DNA of 64,000 nt from Streptomyces globisporus (GCA_014649555.1 BMTG01000008.1:1-64000); one strand, 5' to 3'. Positions 34,879 to 44,058 are shown, numbered from the stretch's first letter. Translations and numbers: made by a program. The notes: a model not told the origin generated them from the sequence alone.

Positions 34879-35960
34879 GAACCGCCCTCGTCATCGGAAC
34901 CGGGCTCGTCGGCACCTCCGCCGCCCTCGCACTGGCCGGCCGCGGCATCCACGTGCACCTCGTCGACCACGACCCCGAGTCGGCCCGCACCGCCGCCGCG
35001 CTCGGCGCCGGGACCGAGGAGCCGCCCGCCGGGCCGGTCGACCTCGCCGTCGTCGCCGTGCCGCCCGCGCACACCGCCACCGTCCTCGCCACCGCCATGC
35101 GCGACGGGGTGGCCCGCGGCTACCTGGACGTCGCCAGCGTCAAGGGCGGCCCGCGCCGTGAGCTGGAGGCGCTCGGCCTCGACCTCACCCCGTACATCGG
35201 TACGCATCCGATGGCGGGCAAGGAGCGGTCCGGTCCGCTGGCCGCCACCGCCGACCTCTTCGAGGGGCGCCCCTGGGTCCTCACCCCGACCCGGGACACC
35301 GACACCGAGGTGCTCAACCTCGCGCTGGAGCTGGTCGCCCTGTGCCGGGCCGTCCCCGTCGTCATGGACGCCGACGCCCACGACCGGGCCGTCGCCCTGG
35401 TCTCGCACACCCCGCAGCTGATCTCCTCGATGGTCGCCGCCCGGCTGGAGGAGGCCGACGAGACCGCCGTACGCCTGTGCGGCCAGGGCATCCGTGACGT
35501 CACCCGGATCGCCGCGTCCGACCCCCGGATGTGGGTGGAGATCCTCTCCGCCAACCCCGGCCCGGTCGCCGAGGTGCTCGCCGGGGTCGCCGCCGACCTG
35601 GAGGAGACCGTGACCGCACTGCGCGGGATCGGCTCGGCCGACGCGGAGAAGCGGAGCGCGGGCACCCACGCCATCGAGGACGTCCTGCGGCGCGGCAACG
35701 CCGGCCGCGTCCGGGTCCCCGGCAAGCACGGCGCCGCCCCCACCGCGTACGAGACCGTCGCCGTCCTCATCGGCGACAAGCCGGGCGAGCTGGCCGCGAT
35801 CTTCGCCGACGCCGGGCGGGCCGGGGTCAACATCGAGGACATCCGCATCGAGCACGCCACCGGCCAGCAGGCGGGCCTCGTCCAGATCATGGTCGAGCCC
35901 AGCGCCGCCCCGGTCCTCGGCGCGGCCCTCCAGGAACGGGGCTGGTCGATCCGCGGCTGA
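34875..35960 (+). CDS. tyrA: prephenate dehydrogenase
   Basis: A 361-residue enzyme converting prephenate to 4-hydroxyphenylpyruvate with NAD(P). The N-terminal Rossmann loop is VIGTGLVGTSAALALAGRG. The catalytic THPMAGKERSGP follows near residue 110, then SHTPQLISSMVAA with the second His. A C-terminal ACT domain (about 290-360, VAVLIGDKPGELAAIFADAG) suggests allosteric control, most likely by tyrosine. It is coupled to aroH and followed after 146 bases by cmk. Confidence 0.93.
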   Translation: MRTALVIGTGLVGTSAALALAGRGIHVHLVDHDPESARTAAALGAGTEEPPAGPVDLAVVAVPPAHTATVLATAMRDGVARGYLDVASVKGGPRRELEALGLDLTPYIGTHPMAGKERSGPLAATADLFEGRPWVLTPTRDTDTEVLNLALELVALCRAVPVVMDADAHDRAVALVSHTPQLISSMVAARLEEADETAVRLCGQGIRDVTRIAASDPRMWVEILSANPGPVAEVLAGVAADLEETVTALRGIGSADAEKRSAGTHAIEDVLRRGNAGRVRVPGKHGAAPTAYETVAVLIGDKPGELAAIFADAGRAGVNIEDIRIEHATGQQAGLVQIMVEPSAAPVLGAALQERGWSIRG

Positions 35961-36106
35961 GCCCGATGCCCGGCGCGCCCGTGCGGGGTGGCGGGCGCCT
36001 CCCCCGTACGGGGTACAAGGGCACCTCCCGCACTCGGTAACCTGGTACGAGGCCGTTCCCTGGCCCGTCCGTCCCCACCCCGTGTACCAGGAAGGTGTCC
36101 ACCACC

Positions 36107-36790
36107 GTGGAAACCGCACGCTCCTCCGTGATCGTCGCCATCGACGGGCCCTCGGGCACCGGCAAGTCGAGCACCTCCAAGGCCGTCGCCGCCGCGCTCG
36201 GCCTGAGCTACCTGGACACGGGCGCGCAGTACCGGGCCATCACCTGGTGGATGCTGACCAACGGCATCGACGTGAGCAACCCGGAGGAGATCGCCACCGC
36301 CGCCGCCAAGCCCGTGATCGTCTCCGGCACCGACCCCGCCGCCCCGACGATCACCGTGGACGGCGAGGACGCCTCGGGCCCGATCCGCACCCAGGAGGTC
36401 ACCTCCAAGGTCAGCGCCGTCAGCGCGGTCCCCGAAGTGCGCACGCTCATCACCGCGCTCCAGCGCTCCATCGCCGCGGCCGCCACCGGCGGCATCGTCG
36501 TCGAGGGCCGGGACATCGGCACCACCGTGCTGCCCGACGCCGACCTCAAGATCTTCCTCACCGCCTCCCCGGAGGCCCGCGCCGCCCGCCGCAGCGGCGA
36601 GGTCAAGGGCTCCGACCTGACCGCCACGCGGGAGGCCCTGATCAAGCGGGACGCCGCCGACTCCGGCCGCAAGACCTCCCCGCTCGCCAAGGCGGACGAC
36701 GCCGTCGAGGTGGACACCACCGAGCTGACCCTCCAGCAGGTCATCGAGTGCGTCGTCACCCTCGTCGAGGGGAAGCGGGTCGCCGCGTGA
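36107..36790 (+). CDS. cmk: cytidylate kinase
   Basis: A 227-residue (d)CMP kinase. P-loop DGPSGTGKSS, the CMP-binding YLDTGAQYRAITWW, EGRDIGTTVLPDADLKIFL and the LID Arg pair around KRDAADSGRKTSPL are diagnostic. The GTG at 36107 lies 11 bases from AGGAAGG; the GTG at 36095 lies inside that ribosome site and is unlikely. The stop overlaps the acyltransferase GTG. Confidence 0.94.
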   Translation: METARSSVIVAIDGPSGTGKSSTSKAVAAALGLSYLDTGAQYRAITWWMLTNGIDVSNPEEIATAAAKPVIVSGTDPAAPTITVDGEDASGPIRTQEVTSKVSAVSAVPEVRTLITALQRSIAAAATGGIVVEGRDIGTTVLPDADLKIFLTASPEARAARRSGEVKGSDLTATREALIKRDAADSGRKTSPLAKADDAVEVDTTELTLQQVIECVVTLVEGKRVAA

Positions 36791-37443
36791 GCGATGCCAC
36801 AGGCGCGCCCACGCTGCGCGGAGCGGCCGTCGGGCGCACCATCGGCATCGGCCTGATGTACGGGCTGTGGAAGCCCCGGGTCCTCGGCGCCTGGCGGGTG
36901 CCCGCCACCGGACCTGTCATCCTGGCGGTGAACCACTCCCACAACATCGACGGACCGATGCTGATGGGCACCGCACCCCGGCCGGTGCACTTCCTGATCA
37001 AGAAGGAGGCGTTCGTCGGCCCCCTCGACCCGTTCCTGCACGGGATCGGCCAGATCGAGGTGGATCGTACGACCGTCGACCGCACCGCCATCGGCCACGC
37101 CCTCGGCGTGCTGGCGGACGGCGGAGCCCTCGGGATCTTCCCGGAGGGCACCCGGGGCGAAGGAGACTTCGCCTCGCTGCGCGCCGGGCTCGCCTATTTC
37201 GCGGTACGGGGCGGGGCCCCGATCGTCCCCGTGGCCGTCCTGGGAAGCACGGAGCGCCGCGGACGGTTGATACGGGGGCTGCCCCCGCTGCGCAGCCGGG
37301 TCGACGTCGTCTTCGGCGACGCGTTCGACCCGAGCGCGGGCGACGGGCGGCGTACGCGCAAGGCGCTGGACGAGGCGACCCTGCGGATCCAGGCGAAGCT
37401 GACCGCCCACCTGGAAAGCGCCAAGCGCCTCACCGGGCGATAG
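36787..37443 (+). CDS. PlsC-like 1-acyl-glycerol-3-phosphate acyltransferase
   Basis: A 218-residue acyltransferase. The catalytic H-x4-D is in AVNHSHNIDGPML, the glycerol-phosphate motif is GALGIFPEGTRGEG, and PIVPVAVLGS follows. There is no long N-terminal membrane helix, so it is probably membrane-associated through the conserved hydrophobic face. PlsC makes phosphatidic acid; some relatives acylate other lipids. The cmk-plsC-der order is, as I recall, conserved in Streptomyces. Confidence 0.88.
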   Translation: MSDATGAPTLRGAAVGRTIGIGLMYGLWKPRVLGAWRVPATGPVILAVNHSHNIDGPMLMGTAPRPVHFLIKKEAFVGPLDPFLHGIGQIEVDRTTVDRTAIGHALGVLADGGALGIFPEGTRGEGDFASLRAGLAYFAVRGGAPIVPVAVLGSTERRGRLIRGLPPLRSRVDVVFGDAFDPSAGDGRRTRKALDEATLRIQAKLTAHLESAKRLTGR

Positions 37444-37521
37444 GCGAGACTTGACCTGACTTGAGTAGTGGGCCGCGCTGATCGTGGTCCATCGATGATG
37501 ATGCAAAGAGGAACGGACTTC

Positions 37522-38991
37522 ATGAACGACCAGATTCACTCCGGCGGCTCGGGCCACGAGCACGGAGAACTTGGCGACGCCGAGTACGCGGAGTTCATGG
37601 AGCTCGCCGCGCAGGAGGGCTTCGACCCCGAGGAGGTCGAGGGCGCCCTCGGCGAGGCCGGTCACGGCCCGCTCCCCGTGCTCGCCGTCGTCGGCCGCCC
37701 CAATGTCGGCAAGTCGACCCTGGTGAACCGGATCATCGGCCGCCGCGAGGCCGTCGTGCAGGACAAGCCCGGCGTCACCCGCGACCGCGTCAGCTACGAG
37801 GCCGAATGGGCCGGCCGCCGCTTCAAGGTCGTCGACACCGGCGGCTGGGAGCAGGACGTGCTGGGCCTGGACGCCTCCGTCGCCGCCCAGGCCGAGTACG
37901 CCATCGAAACCGCCGACGCGGTCGTCTTCGTCGTCGACTCCACCGTCGGCGCCACCGACACCGACGAGGCCGTCGTCAAGCTGCTGCGCCGGGCCGGCAA
38001 GCCCGTCGTCCTCTGCGCCAACAAGGTCGACGGCCAGAGCGGCGAGGCCGACGCCACCGCCCTGTGGTCCCTCGGCCTCGGCGAGCCCTACCCGGTCTCC
38101 TCGCTGCACGGCCGCGGCACCGGCGACATGCTCGACGCGGTCCTGGAGGCACTGCCGGACGCCCCGGCCCAGAAGTTCGGCACGGCGCTCGGCGGACCCC
38201 GCCGGATCGCCCTGATCGGCCGCCCGAACGTCGGCAAGTCCTCCCTGCTGAACAAGGTCGCGGGCGAGGACCGGGTCGTCGTCAACGAGCTGGCGGGCAC
38301 CACCCGTGACCCGGTCGACGAGCTGATCAACCTCGGCGGCATCACCTGGAAGTTCATCGACACGGCCGGTATCCGCCGCCGCGTCCACCTCCAGGAAGGC
38401 GCGGACTACTACGCCTCGCTGCGTACGGCCGCCGCCGTCGAGAAGGCCGAGGTCGCCGTCGTCCTGATCGACTCCAGCGAGTCCATCAGCGTCCAGGACC
38501 AGCGCATCATCACCATGGCCGTGGAGGCCGGGCGCGCCATCGTCGTCGCCTTCAACAAGTGGGACACCCTCGACGAGGAGCGCCGCTACTACCTGGAGCG
38601 CGAGATCGAGACGGAGCTCGCGCAGATCGCCTGGGCCCCGCGCGTCAACGTCTCCGCCGTCACCGGCCGCCACATGGAGAAGCTGGTCCCGGCCATCGAG
38701 ACCGCGCTGGAGGGCTGGGAGACCCGCGTCCCCACCGGCCGGCTCAACGCGTTCCTCGGTGAGATCGTCGCCTCCAACCCGCACCCGATCCGCGGCGGCA
38801 AGCAGCCGCGCATCCTCTTCGGCACCCAGGCGGGCACCAAGCCCCCGCGCTTCGTGCTCTTCTCCTCCGGCTTCCTGGAGCACGGCTACCGCCGCTTCGT
38901 CGAGCGCCGGCTGCGTGAGGAGTTCGGCTTCGAAGGCACCCCGATCCACATCTCCGTCCGGGTCCGCGAGAAGCGCGGCCGCAACAAGTAG
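37522..38991 (+). CDS. der: ribosome-assembly GTPase Der (EngA)
   Basis: A 489-residue double GTPase needed for 50S maturation. A 50-residue acidic, His-rich N-terminal extension precedes G domain 1 ([27 protein letters not shown]) and G domain 2 ([26 protein letters not shown]), then the KH-like C-terminal domain ending in a basic tail (VREKRGRNK). The start MNDQIHSGG at 37522 follows GAGGAACG; upstream in-frame Met codons lack sites. A very long hairpin begins at the last base of the stop codon. Confidence 0.95.
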   Translation: MNDQIHSGGSGHEHGELGDAEYAEFMELAAQEGFDPEEVEGALGEAGHGPLPVLAVVGRPNVGKSTLVNRIIGRREAVVQDKPGVTRDRVSYEAEWAGRRFKVVDTGGWEQDVLGLDASVAAQAEYAIETADAVVFVVDSTVGATDTDEAVVKLLRRAGKPVVLCANKVDGQSGEADATALWSLGLGEPYPVSSLHGRGTGDMLDAVLEALPDAPAQKFGTALGGPRRIALIGRPNVGKSSLLNKVAGEDRVVVNELAGTTRDPVDELINLGGITWKFIDTAGIRRRVHLQEGADYYASLRTAAAVEKAEVAVVLIDSSESISVQDQRIITMAVEAGRAIVVAFNKWDTLDEERRYYLEREIETELAQIAWAPRVNVSAVTGRHMEKLVPAIETALEGWETRVPTGRLNAFLGEIVASNPHPIRGGKQPRILFGTQAGTKPPRFVLFSSGFLEHGYRRFVERRLREEFGFEGTPIHISVRVREKRGRNK

Positions 38992-39062
38992 CACTGGTGG
39001 TACGACGAAGCCCTGGGCCGCTCTCGCGAGAACGGCCCAGGGCTTCGTCGTACCACCAGTGC
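38991..39062. terminator. 30-bp perfect hairpin, bidirectional terminator
   Basis: The left arm (38991-39020, starting GCACTGGTGGTACGACGAAG) is perfectly complementary to 39033-39062 across a 12-base loop. The last base of the der TAG is its first base. The next gene is convergent and ends 12 bases beyond, so both strands use it. Confidence 0.9.
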
Positions 39063-39073
39063 CCGTCCGGGCT

Positions 39074-39544
39074 TCAGGAGTCCCGCGACCCCGGCGGCAG
39101 CGCTGCGGGACGGGGCCGCCCCGCATGCCGCCCGACCCGCTGCCAGGAGCCGAGACCGCCGGTCGTGTGCTGGCTCTGCCCGCCGCTCCCGCCGTGGCCG
39201 TGGTGTCCGCCGTGCGAGGTGGAGGCGGAGTGACCGCTCAGCGGGGCCCTGGAGGCGAAGAGACCGGCGCCGAAGGCCGAGAAGGAGAGATTCTCCTCGC
39301 CGCTCCGGTCGCCCGGCAACGCCCGGAACGAGCGCCGGTACTCGGAGTACAGCGCGTCGTAGATCGGGGTGGGGGACGGGCCCCCCGACGGATCCTGCGA
39401 CGGACGCATGGCAGGGATCTGACTCTGATGCTGGCGGGGGGAGTCGTATGAGTGCACGTAGGTGCCAACGACCTCACGGCCCGTCGGATGCGGCCCCGCC
39501 GGAGAAATCGCTGTTCGGCGGGGGTGGCCGAGCCGGCCGGACAT
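39074..39544 (-). CDS. hypothetical Streptomyces protein
   Basis: A protein of up to 156 residues that I do not recognise. A central segment PTPIYDALYSEYRRSFRALPGDRSGEE looks conserved and helical; the flanks are Ser/Gly/His-rich (STSHGGHHGHGGSGGQ) and probably disordered. The ATG at 39544 lies two bases after the stop of the gene upstream, so coupling is likely. A Met near MRPSQDPSGG is a later possible start. Similar PIYD...SEYRR...LPGDR segments occur in other Streptomyces proteins as I recall. Confidence 0.6.
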   Translation of the reverse strand: MSGRLGHPRRTAISPAGPHPTGREVVGTYVHSYDSPRQHQSQIPAMRPSQDPSGGPSPTPIYDALYSEYRRSFRALPGDRSGEENLSFSAFGAGLFASRAPLSGHSASTSHGGHHGHGGSGGQSQHTTGGLGSWQRVGRHAGRPRPAALPPGSRDS

Positions 39545-39546
39545 GA

Positions 39547-40329
39547 TCAGGTCCCGGCCAGCGGCATCGAGGCGGCGACCAGCAGCCCGTTGACCGCGGC
39601 CTTCTCCAGGGCGTCCCGGAGCAGGTCCTCGCGCGGCTGCTGGCCGATGGTGCCGGCCGGGGCGGCGAAGACGAGGACCGTGTGCGACTTGTTGACCGCC
39701 GCCCGCCAGCCTTCGGTCACCTGGAGCGGCTGGTGGGCCTGCCACCAGGCGACCGGGTTGCCGCCGCCGGCGCTCGGCTGCAGCACGGCGTGCAGCTGAC
39801 CCACCGCCAGCAGCACGGACCAGCCGGCGAGGACCTCCGGCAGCCGGTTCATGTCGGGGGCCGGGCGGAAGCCCTGCTCCAGCAGCAGCTGGAGGAACTC
39901 GTCGCCCCCGCTGCCGTCGGTGCCGGGCCGGGCGACCGGGCCGGTCGGTTCGACGACCAGGGCCGGGCGCAGATCGTCCTCGATGAGGACGAGTCCGCTG
40001 GTGATGCCGAGGACGGCCTGTTCGGGCATGAGCCCCTCCGTGTCCTTCTGCTCGCTTCCGGTGATGCTGCGCACCGCGCCCTGGAGCTGGTCCTCCGCGA
40101 CCCTCACGACCTGCGAGGGGATGCACGTCGCGTGGGCGAACGCGAGGACGGCGGTCTCGTCGCCGATGAACAGCACCGTGCTGGTGCGTTCCTGGTCGGA
40201 GTCGCCGGGGGTCCGGCAGGAGGTGCAGTCGTAACTGCCCGGGGCGTTGTCGCCGACGAGCAGCCGGTCGGCTTCGTCGTCGCCGATCTCGGCGCGTACG
40301 TCCTGGCTGACGTCGAGCATGCGCGGCAC
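39547..40329 (-). CDS. conserved hypothetical protein
   Basis: A 260-residue protein of mixed alpha/beta composition, not recognised. Two segments look structured: VRAEIGDDEADRLLVGDNAPGSYDCTSCRTPGD, with three Cys in CTSCRT-like spacing, and VLFIGDETAVLAFAHATCIPSQVV, with a further Cys. CxxC plus later Cys/His suggest a possible metal site in the first third. The GTG at 40329 has GAGGAG five bases upstream and is preferred over the ATG at 40320. It reads into the hypothetical gene downstream with a 2-base gap. Confidence 0.75.
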   Translation of the reverse strand: MPRMLDVSQDVRAEIGDDEADRLLVGDNAPGSYDCTSCRTPGDSDQERTSTVLFIGDETAVLAFAHATCIPSQVVRVAEDQLQGAVRSITGSEQKDTEGLMPEQAVLGITSGLVLIEDDLRPALVVEPTGPVARPGTDGSGGDEFLQLLLEQGFRPAPDMNRLPEVLAGWSVLLAVGQLHAVLQPSAGGGNPVAWWQAHQPLQVTEGWRAAVNKSHTVLVFAAPAGTIGQQPREDLLRDALEKAAVNGLLVAASMPLAGT

Positions 40330-40462
40330 GGGGGCTCCTCGAACTCGGTGCGTGGGCCGGGTGGTTCCCGGCTCATGAAGAGACAACGCGGGATCCGTGG
40401 CCGGGGTCACGCACCTGGGCGGACGGAAGTGCGGTCAGGTCGACACATCGGTACATCGACTG

Positions 40463-40565
40463 TTCGGCGTACAGCCCCGGCGTGTCCGGTGAACGGCCCC
40501 AGCGCGTTTCGGCGTACGGCCCCGGCGTGTCCGGTGAACGGCCCCGGCGCGTTTCGGCGTACGGC
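40463..40565. repeat. 45-bp tandem repeat
   Basis: Units beginning TTCGGCGTAC start at 40463, 40508 and 40553: two full 45-bp copies with few mismatches plus 13 bases of a third. The period is a multiple of three, and both strands stay open through it, so it may be a relic of a repeat-encoding gene or a non-coding element. Confidence 0.8.
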
Positions 40566-40820
40566 TTCCGCGTCCCGCCCGGAATTTTTACCGGGACGCG
40601 GGCAACCTCCCGGCATTTTCCTTCGTCAGGCTGGGAGGAAAGCATTGGCGAACGGGTGGCGGGTAGACGCCGGTTTACCGCATCGATGGGCCCGCGGTCG
40701 CGGTCCCGTCACTTCCGGGCCCGCAGGAAAACGGATGGGCAGCTTCCGGAACCCGCAGGTCAGTGGGGGTCCGGCGGGGAACCGGGGACCTCGTGCGCCA
40801 TGTCGCGGATGCTCCGGGAT

Positions 40821-40855
40821 TTCCCGGCTTATTTCGGGCAGAAATCCGCCGGGAA
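40821..40855 (+). other. nested hairpin upstream of glycosyltransferase
   Basis: TTCCCGGC (40821-40828) pairs with GCCGGGAA (40848-40855). Inside, ATTTC (40831-40835) pairs with GAAAT (40841-40845) across GGGCA, leaving a 2-by-2 internal loop. It ends 46 bases before the ATG and may be a leader structure or an operator. Confidence 0.5.
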
Positions 40856-40901
40856 GTTACAGTTTTGACAAGGTCGGGTCGACAGGGGAAACAGCGACAC
40901 C

Positions 40902-42185
40902 ATGCATATTTCTTTTCTTCTGCACAATGCCTACGGAATCGGAGGAACGATCCGGACGACGTTCACGCTCGCCCGTACGCTCGCCGAGCAGCACGACGTC
41001 GAGATCGTGTCCGTCTTCCGGCACCGTGACGCCCCCGTCCTCGGCGCACCCGAGGGCGCGACGCTGCGCCACCTCGTCGATCTGCGGAAGAAGAGCGCGA
41101 CCTACGACGGCGAGAGTGCCGAACACGCCCGGCCCGCCACCGTGTTCCCGCGCGGCGACAGCAGGCACAAGCAGTACAGCCGGCTCACCGACGCCCGGAT
41201 CGCCGCCCATCTCCAGGGCATCGAGGCGGACGTCGTCGTCGGCACCCGCCCCGGACTCAACGTGCACATCAGCCGGCAGACCCGCCGCGGACCGGTGCGC
41301 GTCGGGCAGGAGCACCTGACGCTCGACAGCCACGGATACCGGCTGCGCCGCGAGATCGCCCACCGCTACACGCTGCTCGACGCGCTCACCACCGTCACCC
41401 GCGCCGACGCGGACGACTACCGCAGCCGGCTGAAGCTCCCCGGCGTACGGATCGAGGCCATCCCCAACGCCGTCCCCGAGCCCTCCTGCCCGCCCGCGGA
41501 CGGCGACCTGAAGTGGGTCGTCGCGGCGGGCCGGCTGCACCGGGTCAAGCGCTACGACCACCTGGTGCGGGCCTTCGCCCAAGTGTCCGCGGCCCGCCCC
41601 GACTGGCGGCTGCGCATCTACGGCGGCGGCGACGCGACCGGGAACGAAGAAGCGGCGCTGCGCACCCTCGTCGACGAACTCGGCCTGCACAACCATGTGT
41701 TCCTGATGGGCTCGGCCAACCCGATGGAGGCCGAGTGGCCCAAGGGGTCGATCGCCGCCGTCACATCGGAGCGCGAGTCGTTCGGCATGACGATCGTCGA
41801 GGCGATGCGCGGCGGACTGCCGGTCGTCGCCACCGACTGCCCGCACGGACCGGCCGAGATCATCGAGGACGGCGTCGACGGCCGCCTGGTGCCGGTCGGC
41901 GACCCGGACGCGATCGCCGCGGCCCTGCTCCAGCTGGTCGAGGACGACGGACTGCGGCACCGGATGGGCGCCGCCGCGCTGAAGGCCTCGGCCCGCTTCG
42001 ACCCCGCCCGGATCGCCGAACAGCACGAGAGCCTCTTCGCCGAACTCGTCACGCGCGGCAGCCAGGGACACGGGCACGGCGCCCTGCGCACCGCGCTGCA
42101 CCGCACCCGGGGCAGCGTCCTCGACGGGGCCTACGCCCTGCGCTACAAGGCCGCCGACGTGCTCCGCAAGGGAAGGACCTCATGA
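40902..42185 (+). CDS. GT4-family glycosyltransferase
   Basis: A 427-residue GT-B enzyme. The N-terminus MHISFLLHNAYGIGGTIRTTFTLA holds the GGT acceptor-side loop. The C-terminal half has VVAAGRLHRVKRYDHLVRAF, the donor-site SERESFGMTIVEAMRGGLPVVATDCPHGPAEII with the E-x7-E motif, and a further helical tail. These features resemble teichoic-acid and polysaccharide glycosyltransferases of GT4. The stop overlaps the next gene (ATGA), so the two work as a pair. Cell-wall glycopolymer synthesis is a plausible but unproven role. Confidence 0.85.
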   Translation: MHISFLLHNAYGIGGTIRTTFTLARTLAEQHDVEIVSVFRHRDAPVLGAPEGATLRHLVDLRKKSATYDGESAEHARPATVFPRGDSRHKQYSRLTDARIAAHLQGIEADVVVGTRPGLNVHISRQTRRGPVRVGQEHLTLDSHGYRLRREIAHRYTLLDALTTVTRADADDYRSRLKLPGVRIEAIPNAVPEPSCPPADGDLKWVVAAGRLHRVKRYDHLVRAFAQVSAARPDWRLRIYGGGDATGNEEAALRTLVDELGLHNHVFLMGSANPMEAEWPKGSIAAVTSERESFGMTIVEAMRGGLPVVATDCPHGPAEIIEDGVDGRLVPVGDPDAIAAALLQLVEDDGLRHRMGAAALKASARFDPARIAEQHESLFAELVTRGSQGHGHGALRTALHRTRGSVLDGAYALRYKAADVLRKGRTS

Positions 42186-43018
42186 ACTCCACCGTTGTAC
42201 GGGCCGACTGCGCCGCCGACCGCGCCGGAACGCTCACCTTCGACCTGACCGCCCCGGCCCCCGCCCCCGACTCCGTGCTGCTCCTGCGGCGCCGGGGCGC
42301 GGCGGGCAGGAAGCCCGGCGGCACGGTGCGCATACCGCTCAGCAGGCCGGCGCCCGGGCGGCTGCGGGCGGTGCTCCCGGCCGCCGCCGAACTGGCCGAG
42401 GGGCGCTGGGACGCGTATGTCGAGGAGCCCGGGGACGAGCCCGCCGAGGCCGTCGTCGAACCGGGGCTGCGCGACCTGCGGGCCCTCGTCGACCGCTGCC
42501 CGGACACCGGAGCCGCGAGCGTCAGCGCCCGGGTCCCGTACCCGACCCTCGACGGCCGGCTCGCCGTGCGCTCCTGGGTCCGCGCCCCGCACGCCGAGGC
42601 GGGCCACGTCCTCGCGGGCCCGGCCGGCATGACGGTTCAGGGCGTGCTGTACGGCGTCGGGACGGGGGAGGGGGCCGCGGTGGAGGCCCGGCTGCGGGGG
42701 GAGCCGGACCGGGTGCACGGCGTCCCGCTCACCGCCCCGGACCCGGACGGACCTGCCGGGTCCTTCGCCTTCACCCTGCCCTACGCCCCACCGGCCGCCG
42801 GACCGGTGCCCGAGGCGCAGCTCTGGCAGCTGTGGCTGGTCCCGGCGGCGGGCGCGGACGGGGTCAGGATCTCCCGGATCCTGGACGACGTCTGGTCCCG
42901 GAACAAGTCCTTCGTCTACCCGGGCCACCCGGCGGCCCCCGGGGTGCTCGCCACTCCCTGCTACACCGCCGACAACGACCTCTGCCTGCGTCTGGAGCCC
43001 GCACCCGCGGACCGCTGA
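42182..43018 (+). CDS. hypothetical protein coupled to glycosyltransferase
   Basis: A 278-residue protein with many short beta strands and few helices, no signal peptide and no membrane segment. It seems to contain two similar beta-sandwich halves: TLTFDLTAPAPAPDSVLLLRRRG near the start and MTVQGVLYGVGTGEGAAVEARLRG in the middle. I do not recognise it. Overlap with the glycosyltransferase by ATGA suggests an accessory or acceptor-binding role. Similar beta-sandwich partners accompany Streptomyces teichoic-acid-type transferases, by memory only. Confidence 0.75.
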   Translation: MNSTVVRADCAADRAGTLTFDLTAPAPAPDSVLLLRRRGAAGRKPGGTVRIPLSRPAPGRLRAVLPAAAELAEGRWDAYVEEPGDEPAEAVVEPGLRDLRALVDRCPDTGAASVSARVPYPTLDGRLAVRSWVRAPHAEAGHVLAGPAGMTVQGVLYGVGTGEGAAVEARLRGEPDRVHGVPLTAPDPDGPAGSFAFTLPYAPPAAGPVPEAQLWQLWLVPAAGADGVRISRILDDVWSRNKSFVYPGHPAAPGVLATPCYTADNDLCLRLEPAPADR

Positions 43019-43071
43019 GGAAGGACGCTTGCGGACGGGGGCTGTCCGCTAGCCCTGACGGACTCGCCCCC

Positions 43072-43787
43072 ATGTTGGAGACCTCGGCACGTCTGCTGCG
43101 CCTGCTCTCACTGCTGCAGACCCACGGCGACTGGTCCGGCGCCGATCTGGCCGACCGGCTCGGCGTCACCCCGCGCACCGTCCGCCGGGACGTCGACAAG
43201 CTGCGCGAACTGGGCTACCCGGTGAACGCCGCCCGGGGCACCGGCGGCGGCTACCGGCTCGGGGCGGGCGCCGAGCTGCCGCCGCTGCTGCTGGACGACG
43301 AGGAGGCCGTCGCGGTCGCCGTCGGCCTGCGCACGCGGCCGCGGGAAACGGCATCGAGGGCATCGGCGAGTCCTCCGTACGCGCGCTGGCCAAGCTGGAG
43401 CGGGAGGACTGGCGCACCTTCCGGGCGGACCGGATCACTCCGACCCCGCCCCACGGCCCCCGCTTCGTCCCGCGCCCCCCGCCCGCCGAGGATCTGGCGG
43501 CGTACGTCTCGCGAGGCGTCGCGGTCTCCGTCTACGCGCGACGCGCCGTGATCCGGCTGAAGGCGCCCCTGGCGGAGGCGGCCCGGCGGGTCTCGCCCTC
43601 GGCCGGGGTCCTGGAGGCCGAGAGCGCGGAATCCTGCCGGCTCACCGCGGGGGCGTCGAGCCTCGACGAGTTGTCGGTCCACGTCCTGTTGATGGGGATC
43701 GATTTCGAGGTGATCGAACCGCCCGAGCTGACCGAGGTCCTGAGGGAAGCGAGGGACCGGCTCACACGGGCGCTCGACGGACCGTGA
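43072..43787 (+). pseudogene. broken HTH/WYL-domain transcriptional regulator
   Basis: The first 85 codons read as a normal DeoR-type start: MLETSARLLRLLSLL, the helix-turn-helix WSGADLADRLGVTPRTVRRDVDKL, then GTGGGYRLGAGAELPPLLLDDEEAVAVAVGL. Near 43334 one base seems missing; shifting frame restores the family sequence AAGNGIEGIGESSVRALAKLE. At about 43404 that sequence jumps directly to REDWRTFRADRITP, skipping some 80 residues that in intact relatives hold the WYL-domain core. The shifted frame then stays open to 43787 through a normal C-terminus (LTEVLREARDRL). So there are two lesions, a frameshift and an internal deletion. Confidence 0.85.
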
Positions 43788-44058
43788 GTCAGCGGAGCGA
43801 TAAGGAAATGAAGGTTTACGGGGAGGGAAATTCCGGTGCCCCGGACATTCTGAAGATCTGCCTCTCCGATCGTAAAAGAAGCAGGTCACCCCATGATTTC
43901 GCGATGCTTCCCGCCGGTCCGTTCGGGTGAATGGAAGCGCGTATAGGCGTGTGGGGATCTTGTGACACAAGCGTGACCGCCCCGGCATGTGGAGATGCAA
44001 CGGAACGCCCTGACGGCCCCGCCTTCCGTCACGGTCCGGGGCCGCCTACGGTGAGGGC

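Larger units (their letters stand above)
40330..40901. other. intergenic region with repeats and hairpin
   Basis: About 570 bases between divergent genes. It holds a 45-bp tandem repeat (40463-40565), an A/T-rich patch around GGAATTTTTACC (40580-40592) and a nested hairpin (40821-40855). TTTTGACA near 40862-40869 is a possible -35. Short reading frames through the repeats exist on both strands but show no start-site or codon evidence for a gene. Confidence 0.5.

Noticed and set aside
36208..39126. A 972-residue open frame antisense to cmk, plsC-like and der
   Set aside because: It overlaps three certain genes and has no family signature.
43548..43787. A separate 79-residue gene
   Set aside because: It is the in-frame tail of the broken WYL regulator, with no ribosome site of its own.
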